This document shows, piece by piece, positions 16,886 through 25,184 of a stretch of DNA of 64,000 nt. The notes beneath the pieces are model-generated. The model had not been told where the DNA came from. It did no database searches and saw only the letters and a program-made list of their open reading frames with translations. Both the position numbers and the translations under genes were made by a program. Source of the stretch: Palsa-504 sp963795795 (lineage in GTDB: Bacteria; Actinomycetota; Actinomycetes; Streptosporangiales; Streptosporangiaceae). The first letter of the stretch is position 1, and each line of letters starts with the position of its first letter. The stretch is taken from the NCBI GenBank assembly GCA_963795795.1, contig CAWCJS010000034.1, positions 496,001 through 560,000 on the forward strand. Reading direction: 5' to 3'.

Positions 16886-17452
16886 ATGCGGAAGTTGCAG
16901 CGCGTTGCCGTGGCCGCGGCCCTCGCCGCCGCCGGTCTCGGAGTCGCCGGCGCCGCCGCGAACGCGGCGACGGCAGCCCCCGGGCACCTCACCCAGGCGG
17001 CGACGGCGGCGCGGGCCGACGGCGCCAGCGTCAGGGCGAACGAGCGGGTCGTCGAAGCATTCCTCCAGGACGTCATCAACGAGCACCACGGCGACCACGC
17101 CGCCAACTACCTGAACCCCGACATGCAGTGGTCCGGCGGCACCGTGGGCACGGTCACGGGCAGTGCCAACGTCGCCGGGCTGTTCGCGAGCGTAGTCGCC
17201 GCGTTCCCCGACGCGCAGATCACCATCGACGACATCTTCGGCCAGGGCGACCAGGTAGTGGTGCGCGTGGTCGTGAGCGGCACGCAGCAGGGCGCTATCC
17301 TCGGCATTCCCGCCAGCGGGCGCCACGTTCAGTGGGACGGCGTCGACGTCTACCGACTTAGCCACGGCAAGATCAGCAACATCTGGGCCGGCGACGACTG
17401 GACCGCGATCCTCAACGACACGGGCACCTACAAGGCACCCTGGATCCCCTGA
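16886..17452 (+). CDS. Secreted SnoaL-like / ester-cyclase-fold protein
   Basis: A 188-residue protein. A Sec signal peptide (MRKLQRVAVAAALAAAGLGV, Ala-rich cleavage region near residue 35) precedes an NTF2-fold domain: RVVEAFLQDVINEHHGDHAANYL, FPDAQITIDDIFGQGDQVVVRV, and the SnoaL-typical WDGVDVYRLSHGKISNIW. The fold matches extracellular or periplasmic ester-cyclase-like proteins of unknown substrate. ATG at 16886 has GAAGGAG eight bases upstream; an in-frame ATG-less extension to 16838 runs into the operator region. Palindromic operators upstream imply ligand-responsive control. Confidence 0.84.
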   Translation: MRKLQRVAVAAALAAAGLGVAGAAANAATAAPGHLTQAATAARADGASVRANERVVEAFLQDVINEHHGDHAANYLNPDMQWSGGTVGTVTGSANVAGLFASVVAAFPDAQITIDDIFGQGDQVVVRVVVSGTQQGAILGIPASGRHVQWDGVDVYRLSHGKISNIWAGDDWTAILNDTGTYKAPWIP

Positions 17453-17552
17453 CTCCATCTGGCCCTACGACCCGACGACTGCGGCACCCAAGTTCGCCTG
17501 TACGAGCGATCCGATGCCCCGGTCGTCGAGTCGGCACCTGGATAACGGCAGC

Positions 17553-17824
17553 TCAGTACGGGATCGGAATGCCCTGTGATTGTGAGCCGCCGCCGGTGAC
17601 GTCCGCGAGCGTGACCGCGTTCGGCTGGTGCGGGTTGCCGAAAGTGGCTGCGGCCGGGGGCGCCACCGTGGACGTGAGGACCGCCGGGGGCGCCACCGTG
17701 GACGTGAGGACCGCCGCGGGCGGCGGGGCGGCTGCGGCCAGCGCGGCGATGTGGCCGCGGTGGCGCCCCCAGCCAGGCCGAACCCTGCGAGGGCGAGGGC
17801 GGCGATGGTGGTACGTATGGACAT
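17553..17824 (-). pseudogene. Small secreted protein gene, frameshifted after the signal peptide
   Basis: Translation from the ATG at 17824 (AAAGGGAGAC just upstream) gives a clean signal peptide, MSIRTTIAALALAGFGLAGG. That frame then becomes Arg/Pro-rich. A shift of one base near 17755 restores a plausible mature part: APPPAAVLTSTVAPPA repeats, then ATFGNPHQPNAVTLADVTGG and SQGIPIPY at the end. The mature part carries the 30-bp tandem repeat. A BlaI-type operator lies 52 bases upstream of the ATG, which makes it a likely regulon member. Either a mutation or a sequencing indel could explain the shift. Confidence 0.6.
17653..17712. repeat. 30-bp tandem duplication, two copies
   Basis: Two exact adjacent 30-bp units, 17653-17682 and 17683-17712, with the start of a degraded third copy after them. 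They encode a tandem VLTSTVAPPA in the restored mature frame of the secreted protein. Because the unit is a multiple of three, copy-number change would lengthen the protein without shifting the frame. Confidence 0.85.
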
Positions 17825-17876
17825 GGTGTCTCCCTTTCGCGGAGGGTTGCGCTGTGCGGCGGGCGATCCCGCCGCG

Positions 17877-17897
17877 ACTACTATTCCTCTTAGTACT
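17877..17897. promoter_or_regulatory. BlaI-type operator (variant copy)
   Basis: Reads ACTACTA-N7-TAGTACT: left half CTACTA and right half TAGTAC, as in the operators at 20984, 22485, 24972, 25185 and 26016. It lies 52 bases upstream of the small secreted protein start at 17824. It is assigned to the BlaI-like repressor at 24547 by motif sharing only. Confidence 0.6.
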
Positions 17898-17924
17898 ACG
17901 ACCGGCGAGGGACAGCGGTTCAAG

Positions 17925-18246
17925 GTTTGATTGAGTTTTCAAGGATTATTCGAAGCCGGGCCCTGCCCCGGTGTGGCCCGGGGCCGCTGCTAGCGGCCGA
18001 CGGCACGTTTCCGCTGCCTCCGGTTCCACATCCGACCTCACCCCCACCAGGCCCCTGAGCGCGGACCGCCCCGGCGGGGCTCGGCGCGACCGACCGCCGA
18101 AAATCGCAACCTGAATCTGGACACCATCGCGCCTTCGACGACATCCCGGCCGCGGCATCGATCGAGCAGGTGCACCACGGCCAATCGCGGATCGACGGCG
18201 GCCAGGTGGTGCGAGGGCCGGCGGACCGGCGCGAACGATGGCTGCC
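17925..18246. other. Non-coding gap with one short hairpin
   Basis: About 320 bases between the 3' end of the hydrolase fusion gene and the operator of the small secreted protein. The only structure I see is an inverted repeat GGCCGCT-GCT-AGCGGCC at 17982-17998, which could act as a weak terminator for the leftward fusion gene. No open frame here looks coding. Confidence 0.4.
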
Positions 18247-20352
18247 TTAACGCGACGCCCGTCCTCCGAAGGTGAGGCTACGCCTCTCGACCCGGTTATC
18301 TGCTTCGTCGGTCGCGGCCAGGAACGCGGCCATTGCGTCGGCGACGGCATCAGGGGCTCGCCTGGGCAGGTGATGACCCGCGCCCTGGACGAGCTGGAGG
18401 CGGGCATGTGGAAGGGCGCGGGCGAGCCGGCGGGCGGTATCGAGGGGTACCAGGGTGTCCCTGGGGTCGGCGAGCAGCAGGACCGGCGCCTGGACCGAGG
18501 AGATGGCGTGCTCGAGCTCGCCGAGCTCGCGGAGCAGGGCACGTTGCTCGACCAGGAAGGTGCGCCAAAGCGGACGGTATCCGCGGCCCGGGTGGCCCCA
18601 GACTTGCCAGTTGGCGAGCTCGTCCGGGCGTAGCGGGCGGCCGCGCCGCCGAGCGGTCCTGGCGAGCCGGGCCCGGGCGATCCATGGCGTCATCCGCCAT
18701 GCCACCAGCGCACACAACTGCCCGGTGCCGGGTGCGGCGAGCAGCTTGTCCCAGCCATTCACGCATCCGGGGCCAACGCTGGCGAGCAGGATTACCGCCT
18801 CGACCCGGCGGGGCGCTAGGGCCGCCGCCGCCAGAGCCACCCCGCCGCCGTAGGAGTGCCCGACCAGCACCGCGCGGGTGATGCCGCGCGCGTCCAGGTC
18901 GTCGAGCACGGCGCGCGCGTTCGCGGTGAACCCGCCGGCCGGGAGCCGGCTGGAGCCGTATCCCGGTCGGTCGGCAGCGATGGCGTGGAGCTGGGCCGGC
19001 AGCCGTGCGGTGACTAGCTGCCAGTCGGCGGGCGAGCCGGGCTGCCCGTGCAGCAGGACGAGTTCGTGAGCGGCCAGCCTGGCTGTCCTGTCAGTGGTTC
19101 TCGTTTCGGCGGTCATGGCGGGTGTCCTGTTCCTGGGCGGTGCACTGGGCAGGTTTGTCTGCGGGTCGCGCGTGTCTTGGTGCCGGCGGGTCGCAGGATC
19201 GGCCGGGCTGCATGGCCGGTCGCGGCGCGGTTCGGTGCCGTGCCGGACGCGGGGACGTCGTAGCCACAGCAGCACGAGCCATCCGGCCAGTGCGACCAGC
19301 CAGAAACTTGCCAGACGGTAGAGCAGCACCGCCGCCAGGGCCCGGCTGGCACCCAGCCCGGTGGCGACCAGGGCCAGGCTGAGCGTTCCCTCGGTGACTC
19401 CGAGGCCGCCGGGTGTGATGTTGAGGCTCTGCGCCGCGATGCCCGTGCCGTAGACCAGCAGAAGATCGTGCCAGGGGACGGTGGCGCCGGTGGCGCGGAT
19501 GCTCACGGCCAGGACCGCCGCGTCGGCGAGCCAGTTGGCCAGGGCCAGGCCGACCACCACTACCCAGCCCGACGGGAGAAGCCGCAGCGAACCCAGCCGC
19601 TCCGCCCAGGCCCAGATGATCTGGCGGGGTTCGGTGCCGGGCCTGCGCAGCATCCGGGATCCCTGCTGGAGGGCCCATGCGGCTGGCCGCTCGAGTATGC
19701 CGCGCAGCCGCGGCCGCCGCGCAGCCGCGGCCGCCACCACGAGAGCGGTTGCAGTGAGCACGCCGCCGGGAACGGCGACCGCCGCGACCAGGATGTTCCC
19801 GGACGCCAGCGCGCCGCCGACCACGACCAGTGCCGCCGCAGCCGAGGAGATCACCCCGCCGGCCAGCAGCGACCAGCCTGCCAGCGGGGCGTCCGCGCCC
19901 TGCCGGGTGAAGCGGCGGAACGTAAACGCGGTGGCCAGGGCGGGTCCGGCCAGCGGAATCGAGACCGACACCGCGTTGGCCGCGTAGACGGTGGCCAGCA
20001 TCGGCCGGATTCCCACGCTGGCGCCGCCTGCCGCGAGCAGCCTGCGCAGCATGATCGCGAAGGCGGCCATAGACGCCGACTCGAGCAGCACGGCGGCCGG
20101 AATCCACCGCCAGTGCAGATGACCAAGCAGCGCGAACGACGCGGCCAACGTGGCCCGCCCGGCGACCGCGGCAACCCCGGCGGCGGCCAGAGCCGCAATC
20201 GCGACGAGGGCGGCCGTAATGCGGGCCACCTGCTTACTCCCCGGCCGTTGCGCGGGAGCGGCGTCAGGGCCGGCCGTGGTACCCGGGAGGCACTGGGGCC
20301 CCGGCCGGAACCAGGTCCGGCGCGCGCCCGACGCGTGTCTGGTGATGATCAT
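18247..20352 (-). CDS. Fusion: YbhN/LPG-synthase-type membrane flippase domain + alpha/beta hydrolase
   Basis: One uninterrupted 701-codon frame. Residues ~40-365 form a lysylphosphatidylglycerol synthetase-TM/YbhN-like domain with seven or eight helices, including the family-typical LNITPGGLGVTEG. A basic, proline-rich linker (~365-412) leads to an alpha/beta hydrolase: oxyanion LLHGQPGSPADW, nucleophile elbow GHSYGGG (Ser), acid LLADPRDTLVP (Asp) and catalytic His in GAGHHLPR. Met413 (position 19116) is preceded by AGGAACAGGA. The hydrolase may thus also be made separately, or two genes may have lost the stop between them. Both parts point to membrane lipids or lipid-linked substrates. Confidence 0.8.
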   Translation of the reverse strand: MIITRHASGARRTWFRPGPQCLPGTTAGPDAAPAQRPGSKQVARITAALVAIAALAAAGVAAVAGRATLAASFALLGHLHWRWIPAAVLLESASMAAFAIMLRRLLAAGGASVGIRPMLATVYAANAVSVSIPLAGPALATAFTFRRFTRQGADAPLAGWSLLAGGVISSAAAALVVVGGALASGNILVAAVAVPGGVLTATALVVAAAAARRPRLRGILERPAAWALQQGSRMLRRPGTEPRQIIWAWAERLGSLRLLPSGWVVVVGLALANWLADAAVLAVSIRATGATVPWHDLLLVYGTGIAAQSLNITPGGLGVTEGTLSLALVATGLGASRALAAVLLYRLASFWLVALAGWLVLLWLRRPRVRHGTEPRRDRPCSPADPATRRHQDTRDPQTNLPSAPPRNRTPAMTAETRTTDRTARLAAHELVLLHGQPGSPADWQLVTARLPAQLHAIAADRPGYGSSRLPAGGFTANARAVLDDLDARGITRAVLVGHSYGGGVALAAAALAPRRVEAVILLASVGPGCVNGWDKLLAAPGTGQLCALVAWRMTPWIARARLARTARRRGRPLRPDELANWQVWGHPGRGYRPLWRTFLVEQRALLRELGELEHAISSVQAPVLLLADPRDTLVPLDTARRLARALPHARLQLVQGAGHHLPRRAPDAVADAMAAFLAATDEADNRVERRSLTFGGRASR

Positions 20353-20428
20353 GTCTGCCTGTCCCGGGCCATCGGTCCGCTGGCTCCGCCCCTAGGAACG
20401 AGGTCAGCGGACCGGGCGCCTGGCCGTG

Positions 20429-20950
20429 TTAGTAGCCGTACGGGTTGCCGGTCGAGGCGGCCGGGGCCGCCGCGGCCGGGGACCCGGTGATCGCCGTGAG
20501 GCTTGGAGTGGCCACGAAGAAGCCCTGCACTCCCTGGCCGGTCACCTGGCCTGGCTGGTCGTCAGCGAAGGTGTACAGCAGGTGCCCGTTGAAGGCGACC
20601 TGGTCGCCGTGGATGTCCATGACCGCGGTGAGGCTGCCGGTCAGCCCGGTGGCGGCCGGTGATACGGACGTCAACGGCGGCCACAAGGCCGCCAGCCCCC
20701 CGGTGACGAGCGACTTCGCCGCTGTGTCGGACTGGTAGTAGTACAGCGGCAGGCCCTGGCTGGTGACCAGGATGGTCTCGGTCTTGCCTCCGACGGTCGC
20801 CTGCTCGGTGCGGACGGCCGCCGCGGCGTGCTGGGCGGTGGCGGGCTGGCTGCTGGGATGCGAGGTCGCTGCCGCGGCGGCGGTGATACCGCCGATGGTG
20901 GCCGCGGCGGCCAGGCTGATGCTGGCGATGATGATTCTCGGGTGTCGCAC
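20429..20950 (-). CDS. Secreted COG4315-type repeat protein
   Basis: A 173-residue protein with a signal peptide (MRHPRIIIASISLAAAATIG, then GITAAAAA). The mature domain has two Y-x-[YF]-x-x-D units: LYYYQSDTA and LLYTFADDQPGQ, the latter with the following VTGQGVQGFFVATPSL. This is the COG4315 family of predicted exported or lipoprotein-like proteins of unknown function. No lipobox Cys is present. The GTG start has a perfect AAGGAG seven bases upstream. A BlaI-type operator sits 33 bases upstream of the start. Confidence 0.88.
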   Translation of the reverse strand: MRHPRIIIASISLAAAATIGGITAAAAATSHPSSQPATAQHAAAAVRTEQATVGGKTETILVTSQGLPLYYYQSDTAAKSLVTGGLAALWPPLTSVSPAATGLTGSLTAVMDIHGDQVAFNGHLLYTFADDQPGQVTGQGVQGFFVATPSLTAITGSPAAAAPAASTGNPYGY

Positions 20951-20983
20951 GGTTAGCTCCTTGTTGTATAGACTGCGCTCTAT

Positions 20984-21002
20984 CTACTAACACGGTTAGT
21001 AG
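20984..21002. promoter_or_regulatory. BlaI-type operator CTACTA-N7-TAGTAG
   Basis: A perfect 6-7-6 palindrome, the best copy in the window. It is located 33 bases upstream of the COG4315 gene start. Read along that gene it is followed by AGATA, and the same arrangement with flanking GTGAACC recurs at 25170-25208 in front of the sigma factor gene. Confidence 0.75.
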
Positions 21003-21013
21003 AGATACGGGGT

Positions 21014-21826
21014 TCACTTGGCACGCGGGTTATTCCGGCGGTGGGGCGGCCGGGGGCTGGGGTCGGGGTGGGGTGCCTGGACGAGGGCGCGTACCTGGTC
21101 GCCGCTGACGGTTTCCTGTTCCATCAGGGCGGCGGTGAGCCGGTCGAGGGCGTCCCGGTGGCAGGTGAGCAGGTCGCGGGCCTGAGTCTTCCCGGTGCCG
21201 GGCGGCCCGGCCATCAGCACGCCGCGCGGGCCGCGGGCCCCGGCCCGGTGATATCGGCCGGGGTCGCGCAAGTAGTCGACGACCTCGCTGATCTCCGTCT
21301 TCACCGCGGAATAGCCGGCCACGTCGGTGAACCGGGCGGCTGGCCGCTCGCCGTCTATGACCCGCGCCTTGGCCTTGGTCACGCCGTTCAGGCCGCCCGC
21401 CTGCCGGCGGGCGCCGCGGACAACGAAATAGATCAGGCCGCCGATCAGCAGCAACGGCAGCAGCCCGACCAGCGCTGACAGCAGCGGGGGGGACGTGGCG
21501 GCGGCGGCGGTGACCTGGACGTGGTGGGCGGCCAGGTCACCGGCCAGGCCATTGCCGCCGAGCGCGACCGGGATCGTGCTGGTGAACGGCTGCCCGCTGG
21601 TGAGGCTGCCGGTGACCTGCCCCGCCGGGCCGATGGTCACCGCACGGACCGTCCCGGCGCCGACATCGGCTACGAACTGGGTATAGGTCAGCGGCGTGCC
21701 AGCGGCTGCGCCGCGCGGCAGGGCATACAGCGCCACGAAGAACGCCGCGATAATCCCCGGGAGCAGCCATCGCCGCCACGGGGCCGCGTCTGCCCGGCCG
21801 GGCGGGACGGGCGAGCGCGTGCGCAC
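21014..21826 (-). CDS. Miniature FtsH-like protein lacking most of the AAA+ and the protease domain
   Basis: 270 residues. The front is FtsH-like: TM1 near residues 20-38, an extracytoplasmic domain (PLTYTQFVADVGAGTVRAVTI), TM2 near 115-137, then RFTDVAGYSAVKTEISEVVDYL and a full Walker A GPPGTGKT (207-214). Directly after it the sequence jumps to the FtsH C-terminal helix (LLTCHRDALDRLTAALMEQE). Walker B, SRH and the HExxH zinc site are absent. The in-frame join implies a clean internal deletion. GTG at 21826 has AAGGAG upstream. It is probably co-transcribed with the membrane gene at 21899. Confidence 0.85.
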   Translation of the reverse strand: MRTRSPVPPGRADAAPWRRWLLPGIIAAFFVALYALPRGAAAGTPLTYTQFVADVGAGTVRAVTIGPAGQVTGSLTSGQPFTSTIPVALGGNGLAGDLAAHHVQVTAAAATSPPLLSALVGLLPLLLIGGLIYFVVRGARRQAGGLNGVTKAKARVIDGERPAARFTDVAGYSAVKTEISEVVDYLRDPGRYHRAGARGPRGVLMAGPPGTGKTQARDLLTCHRDALDRLTAALMEQETVSGDQVRALVQAPHPDPSPRPPHRRNNPRAK

Positions 21827-21898
21827 CTTAGTGCTCCTTCTTGGTACCCGGCGACACGTAGAGCAGGGACCCAACGGAGCCGAGCGGCCCGGGCATGA

Positions 21899-22408
21899 TC
21901 ATCGGGACTGGCTGTACTCGGGCACGCGCCGCGGGGCAGGCCGGCGTGCCGCGGCCACGCTCGCGGCGTGGATCCGCGCCTGCCAGCCGCCGAGGACGAC
22001 GAGCAGCACGAGCAGGACGATCACCGACTCCACGCTGAGCGCGGCGATGCCCAGCGGGCAGCGCCAGTTGCCGACATCGCCGTGATCGCCGAGGAAACCC
22101 CCCGGCAGGGCACGGGTCAGGATGTACCCGCCCATCGCCGACACGGCCACAGCGGCGGCGGCCGCCCAGGCCAGCCAGTGCGGCCGGGCGAGCAGCACCC
22201 CGCCGACCAGGACCGCCGCGGCGATGATCCCGAGATACCCGAAGCCGACCAGCGGGGTCGGGCCCAGCGTGCCTGGCAGGTCGACCACGTGGATCACCGC
22301 CAGCGCGATCAGCGCCAGCGCGCCCACCGTGCGCGCAGCCACAGCCGCCCCCCGATCCGGCTGCCACCGGGCAATACGATCAAACATTGGTGCCCTCACG
22401 TCAAACAT
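21899..22408 (-). CDS. Membrane protein, five predicted helices, unknown function
   Basis: A 169-residue protein: a short cytoplasmic N-terminus (MFDVRAPMFDRIARW), then hydrophobic stretches near residues 25-45, 55-75, 80-98 and 115-140, with a basic C-terminal tail. The segment between helices three and four (LTRALPGGFLGDHGDVGNW) is polar. Two start codons seven codons apart each have their own GAGG-like site. The miniature FtsH gene follows by 72 bases in the same direction. A BlaI-type operator lies 76 bases upstream of the first ATG. I do not recognise a named family. Confidence 0.75.
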   Translation of the reverse strand: MFDVRAPMFDRIARWQPDRGAAVAARTVGALALIALAVIHVVDLPGTLGPTPLVGFGYLGIIAAAVLVGGVLLARPHWLAWAAAAAVAVSAMGGYILTRALPGGFLGDHGDVGNWRCPLGIAALSVESVIVLLVLLVVLGGWQARIHAASVAAARRPAPRRVPEYSQSR

Positions 22409-22484
22409 GGATGTCCTCGCGTTTCCGGCCGTCCCCCGCGGGCCTGATGCCCCAGCGGAGCGGCGGTAGTAGTTGCGCTTTCAA

Positions 22485-22503
22485 CTACTAAAACGCTTAG
22501 GAG
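22485..22503. promoter_or_regulatory. BlaI-type operator (CTACTA-N7-TAGGAG)
   Basis: A 19-bp site with perfect left half CTACTA and right half TAGGAG, located 76 bases upstream of the membrane protein start at 22408. A second partial palindrome (AGTAGTTG-N6-CAACTACT) overlaps its left side at about 22469-22490, so two repressor dimers may bind here. Confidence 0.65.
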
Positions 22504-22568
22504 ATACGCACGGCTCAACCAAGACCCGAGCTAGCCGGTGCGATGTGCATCACACCGGCGCTCGCGGC

Positions 22569-22900
22569 TCACATGTCCAGTTCCAGGGAGCATGAGCACG
22601 TCATCACGATGCGGCAGCTGACGGCCCGCCATGCGGCCGGGACCCAGGCCAGGAGCTCAGACCGGAAGCTGATCTCCGCGAAGGCCTCGATGTCCGGGAA
22701 GCCGGTCCAGCACCGGCCCCGGCGGTGGAACAGGTAGTTGCCCGGGTGCGGGTCGCCGTTGAGGGCGCGCACGTGGTACGGGCTGCGGAAGACGAAGCGG
22801 TAGATAGTCTCGGCGGCCAGGTCGTGTTCGTGTTGCGGCGAGCTGGCTAGCTCGGCAAAGCAGGCCACGCCAGATAGTTCGCTGGTGATCACCCTGCGGG
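22569..22900 (-). pseudogene. Remnant of an ABC1/AarF (UbiB-like) kinase gene
   Basis: Residues from RRVITSELSGVACFAEL through AAETIYRFVFRSPYHVRALN to GDPHPGNYLFHR and FPDIEAF match the ABC1 kinase core. GDPHPGN is the family catalytic-loop signature, and the metal-binding DFG is replaced by FPD. The N-terminal ~200 and C-terminal ~200 residues of the family are absent and no credible start is present. This is a degraded fragment on the minus strand between the BlaI-controlled genes. Confidence 0.7.
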
Positions 22901-22932
22901 TGGACAGGGGATGGTAAGGCAGCGGCGCTGCC

Positions 22933-23337
22933 CTAGCCGGCAGAGGGTGTCCCCCGCCGGTGCTCCGCCCAGATCGCCAGCCGTTGCAAGATGGCGGCCG
23001 ACGGCTCTCCCGTCGCCTCATGAAGCTCGCTCAGCAGCAGTACGGAGACCACGTGCAAGCCGGCCATGAAGTCACCCAGACCGTCCGCGTCGAGCGGAGT
23101 GAGCACGTCCGCCGCCCACGCTCCCAGCTCGGGTGAGTCCAGGTCCGCGGTGAGAAGCGCGATCGCCAGCTGCATGGCGGCGGCCACGGTCTCGCCGGGC
23201 GCGGGCCGCACGGCCGCAGCCTGGTCACCGGGCGCAGTCTGGTCACCGGCGGTACCTGATCCGGGCGCGCGCCAGGCGTTCCGGTCCCGGCGGCGGCGCG
23301 GCCGCCAGCGGCGCCGCCCGGCCGGGGCGTCCGTCAT
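22933..23337 (-). CDS. Hypothetical protein
   Basis: 134 residues from an ATG with AGGAC six bases upstream (an open frame extends further to a GTG at 23406). The first ~35 residues are very basic (GRRRWRPRRRRDRNAW). An Ala/Gln/Pro linker follows, then a helical domain: VAAAMQLAIALLTADLDSPELGAW and LDADGLGDFMAGLHVVSVLLLSEL. The helical domain looks like a real soluble fold, but I do not recognise it. No neighbour gives a function. Confidence 0.55.
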   Translation of the reverse strand: MTDAPAGRRRWRPRRRRDRNAWRAPGSGTAGDQTAPGDQAAAVRPAPGETVAAAMQLAIALLTADLDSPELGAWAADVLTPLDADGLGDFMAGLHVVSVLLLSELHEATGEPSAAILQRLAIWAEHRRGTPSAG

Positions 23338-23439
23338 ATCGTCCTGCCGCCCGGCGGGCGCGCCGGACGGGCCGTTCTGGCGATGGATCCTCATATCCGA
23401 TAACACGAGGCCCGCCGGGGAGGTTGTTCATCACCGACG

Positions 23440-23580
23440 GCGGGCTACCTGCTGTTCGGCGTCCCGCATCAGGCCCAGTCCGCACCGGCGGTGGCAATCT
23501 CAGGTAGCATCCATCCGCTGAATGGCCCACGCCTCTAGCTCGGGCGAGTCTAGGCTCGCGGTGAGAAGCCCTGATTGCGC
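23440..23580. repeat. Mosaic of short duplicated gene fragments
   Basis: Positions 23442-23473 repeat exactly 32 bases found at 23879-23910 inside the M56 peptidase gene. Positions 23537-23568 closely repeat 23129-23160 inside the hypothetical gene at 22933. The stretch therefore consists of copied pieces of both neighbours and contains no gene. This pattern suggests past slippage or illegitimate recombination at this site. Confidence 0.75.
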
Positions 23581-23587
23581 CGGGTTG

Positions 23588-24550
23588 TTAGGCGGCCGGG
23601 AACCGGCCAAGCGCGAGCGCCACCAGCGCCGGGGTCAGGGCCAGTAGTACCGGGGTCAAGGCGAGCGCCGCGACGGTGGCGCGAAGCAGCTGCCGGGGCG
23701 CGCGGCCCAGCGGCTCGGCGGGGCCTAGCAGCCGGTGTATCCGCTGCACGGAGTCGGTGGCACCCGCGGCCAGGGCCGATACCGGACTGGCGGCCGTGGC
23801 CAGCAAGACCAGGGCGGTGGCGAGCGACCGCGGATCACAGCCGCGGGTAGCCGCATCGTCGGCGTGCAGCTCAACCAGCCGGGCTACCTGCTGTTCGGCG
23901 TCCCGCATCAGCGGCAGGAACGGCAGCACCTGGCGGCCGATCCGCGCCACGGCCAGCAGCCGGTGGTGACGGCCGGCCAGGTGGGCCCGCTCGTGCGCCA
24001 GGACCGCATCCAGCTGGCCGGGATCCAGCGCCTGCACCGCGCCGGTGGTCAGGATTACGGTGGGGTGCCGGCCGGCGACGCAGTAAGCGGCCGGCTGGGC
24101 ATGCTCCACCAGCACCGCCCCCAGGGCCGGGGCGGGCTGACCGACCAGCCGCGCGGTCTGCGCGTGCAGCACCGCCTGCCGCGCGGTCACGCGAAGGTAC
24201 GTCGTCGCGGTGAACGCCGTGCGAGCCGCGACGGCGCCCGCCAGGGTCAGGCCCAGCCCGGCGACGGTGGCGCCGCCCGGTGTGCCGTAGGTGGCGCGAA
24301 GCCGCAGCACGCAGGCCCCGACCAGGTGACTCAGCCCCCCGCCCAGAGCAGTGGCGTGAACGGCCAGCGTCAGCCCGGCTAGTCCGACCGCGGCAATGAC
24401 CGACCACCCGGCGGCCAGGTAGACCACGATGGCCAGCAGCGGCGCCCGGCCGGTCCACCTGGCCCGGCCGAGCATCCTTGACCCCGCCAGGCCCAGGCAG
24501 GCCGCGTAGGCTACCAGCACCCCGGCGACCAGCACGGCAGCTACGGTCAC
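23588..24550 (-). CDS. M56-family (BlaR1-like) membrane metallopeptidase
   Basis: A 320-residue protein with about four to five membrane helices (residues ~3-20, 38-65, 95-115, 290-315) and the zinc motif HERAHL in LDAVLAHERAHLAGRHH. A further conserved segment is VELHADDAATRGCDPRSLA (third ligand). It has no BlaR1 penicillin-binding sensor domain. In known systems the M56 protein cleaves the cognate BlaI/MecI repressor upon a signal. The GTG start overlaps the BlaI stop by four bases, so the two are co-translated. Confidence 0.92.
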   Translation of the reverse strand: MTVAAVLVAGVLVAYAACLGLAGSRMLGRARWTGRAPLLAIVVYLAAGWSVIAAVGLAGLTLAVHATALGGGLSHLVGACVLRLRATYGTPGGATVAGLGLTLAGAVAARTAFTATTYLRVTARQAVLHAQTARLVGQPAPALGAVLVEHAQPAAYCVAGRHPTVILTTGAVQALDPGQLDAVLAHERAHLAGRHHRLLAVARIGRQVLPFLPLMRDAEQQVARLVELHADDAATRGCDPRSLATALVLLATAASPVSALAAGATDSVQRIHRLLGPAEPLGRAPRQLLRATVAALALTPVLLALTPALVALALGRFPAA

Positions 24551-24927
24551 CGGGATTCACCAGCCGGAGCCTCGCCGAGCGCCTGGTCGAGCGCTTCGCG
24601 CAGCAGCGCCGCGTCGTGCGGGCTCATCTGGAGCGCGAAATGCGCCAGCGCCGTACGGTGATCCGCGCTGGTGGCCAGCGCGTCGCTCATCAGCGCCGCG
24701 GTGTAACCGGACCGGGACCCGGTGGGCTCATAACGCCAGGCCCGGCCGTCCCGCTCCCGCCGCAGCCACCCCTTGCGATACAGGTTCTCCATCACCGTCA
24801 TCACGGTGGTGTAAGCCAGCCCCCGCTCGGCCCGCAGATCGTCGACCACCTCGCGGACCAGCACCGGGCGACCCCACTCCCACAGCCGGTCCATGATCAC
24901 CGCTTCCAGCTCACCGAAACGTCGCAT
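24547..24927 (-). CDS. BlaI/MecI/CopY-family winged-helix repressor
   Basis: A 126-residue repressor. The winged helix spans FGELEAVIMDRLWEWGRPVLVREVV to YTTVMTVMENLYRKGWLRRERDG and WRYEPT. The C-terminal helices (HRTALAHFALQ) form the dimerisation and cleavage region. It is paired with the M56 peptidase gene. A copy of the CTACTA-type operator lies 44 bases upstream of its own start, implying autoregulation; at least four other operators nearby suggest it controls a local regulon. ATG is preceded by GGGAG. Confidence 0.94.
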   Translation of the reverse strand: MRRFGELEAVIMDRLWEWGRPVLVREVVDDLRAERGLAYTTVMTVMENLYRKGWLRRERDGRAWRYEPTGSRSGYTAALMSDALATSADHRTALAHFALQMSPHDAALLREALDQALGEAPAGESR

Positions 24928-24971
24928 TTCTTACTCCCGCGCATGGCCATGCCCACGGCGTAGGCCGCTAC

Positions 24972-24990
24972 CTACTATCACGCATAGGGC
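24972..24990. promoter_or_regulatory. BlaI-type operator upstream of blaI-like gene
   Basis: Left half CTACTA, right half TAGGGC with the same 7-base spacing. It is 44 bases upstream of the repressor start at 24927, consistent with negative autoregulation. The right half is degenerate, which would give weaker self-repression than at the target genes. Confidence 0.6.
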
Positions 24991-25184
24991 AAGCCTACGG
25001 TTCGGGCATCGTCCCTTTTCTTCCGGCCGCCTCGACGCGGCCAGCCGACCGGGGAACTCGCCGAAGGCGTTCCGGAGGTTCGGCTGCTCAACGAGGGCGC
25101 CGCCCGCCCGGGAACGGCTCCAGGGAAAGCCCGCGCGCCGCGCCTCCCGCCCAAACCGCGCCGGCTGCGGTGAACCTCACCTTC

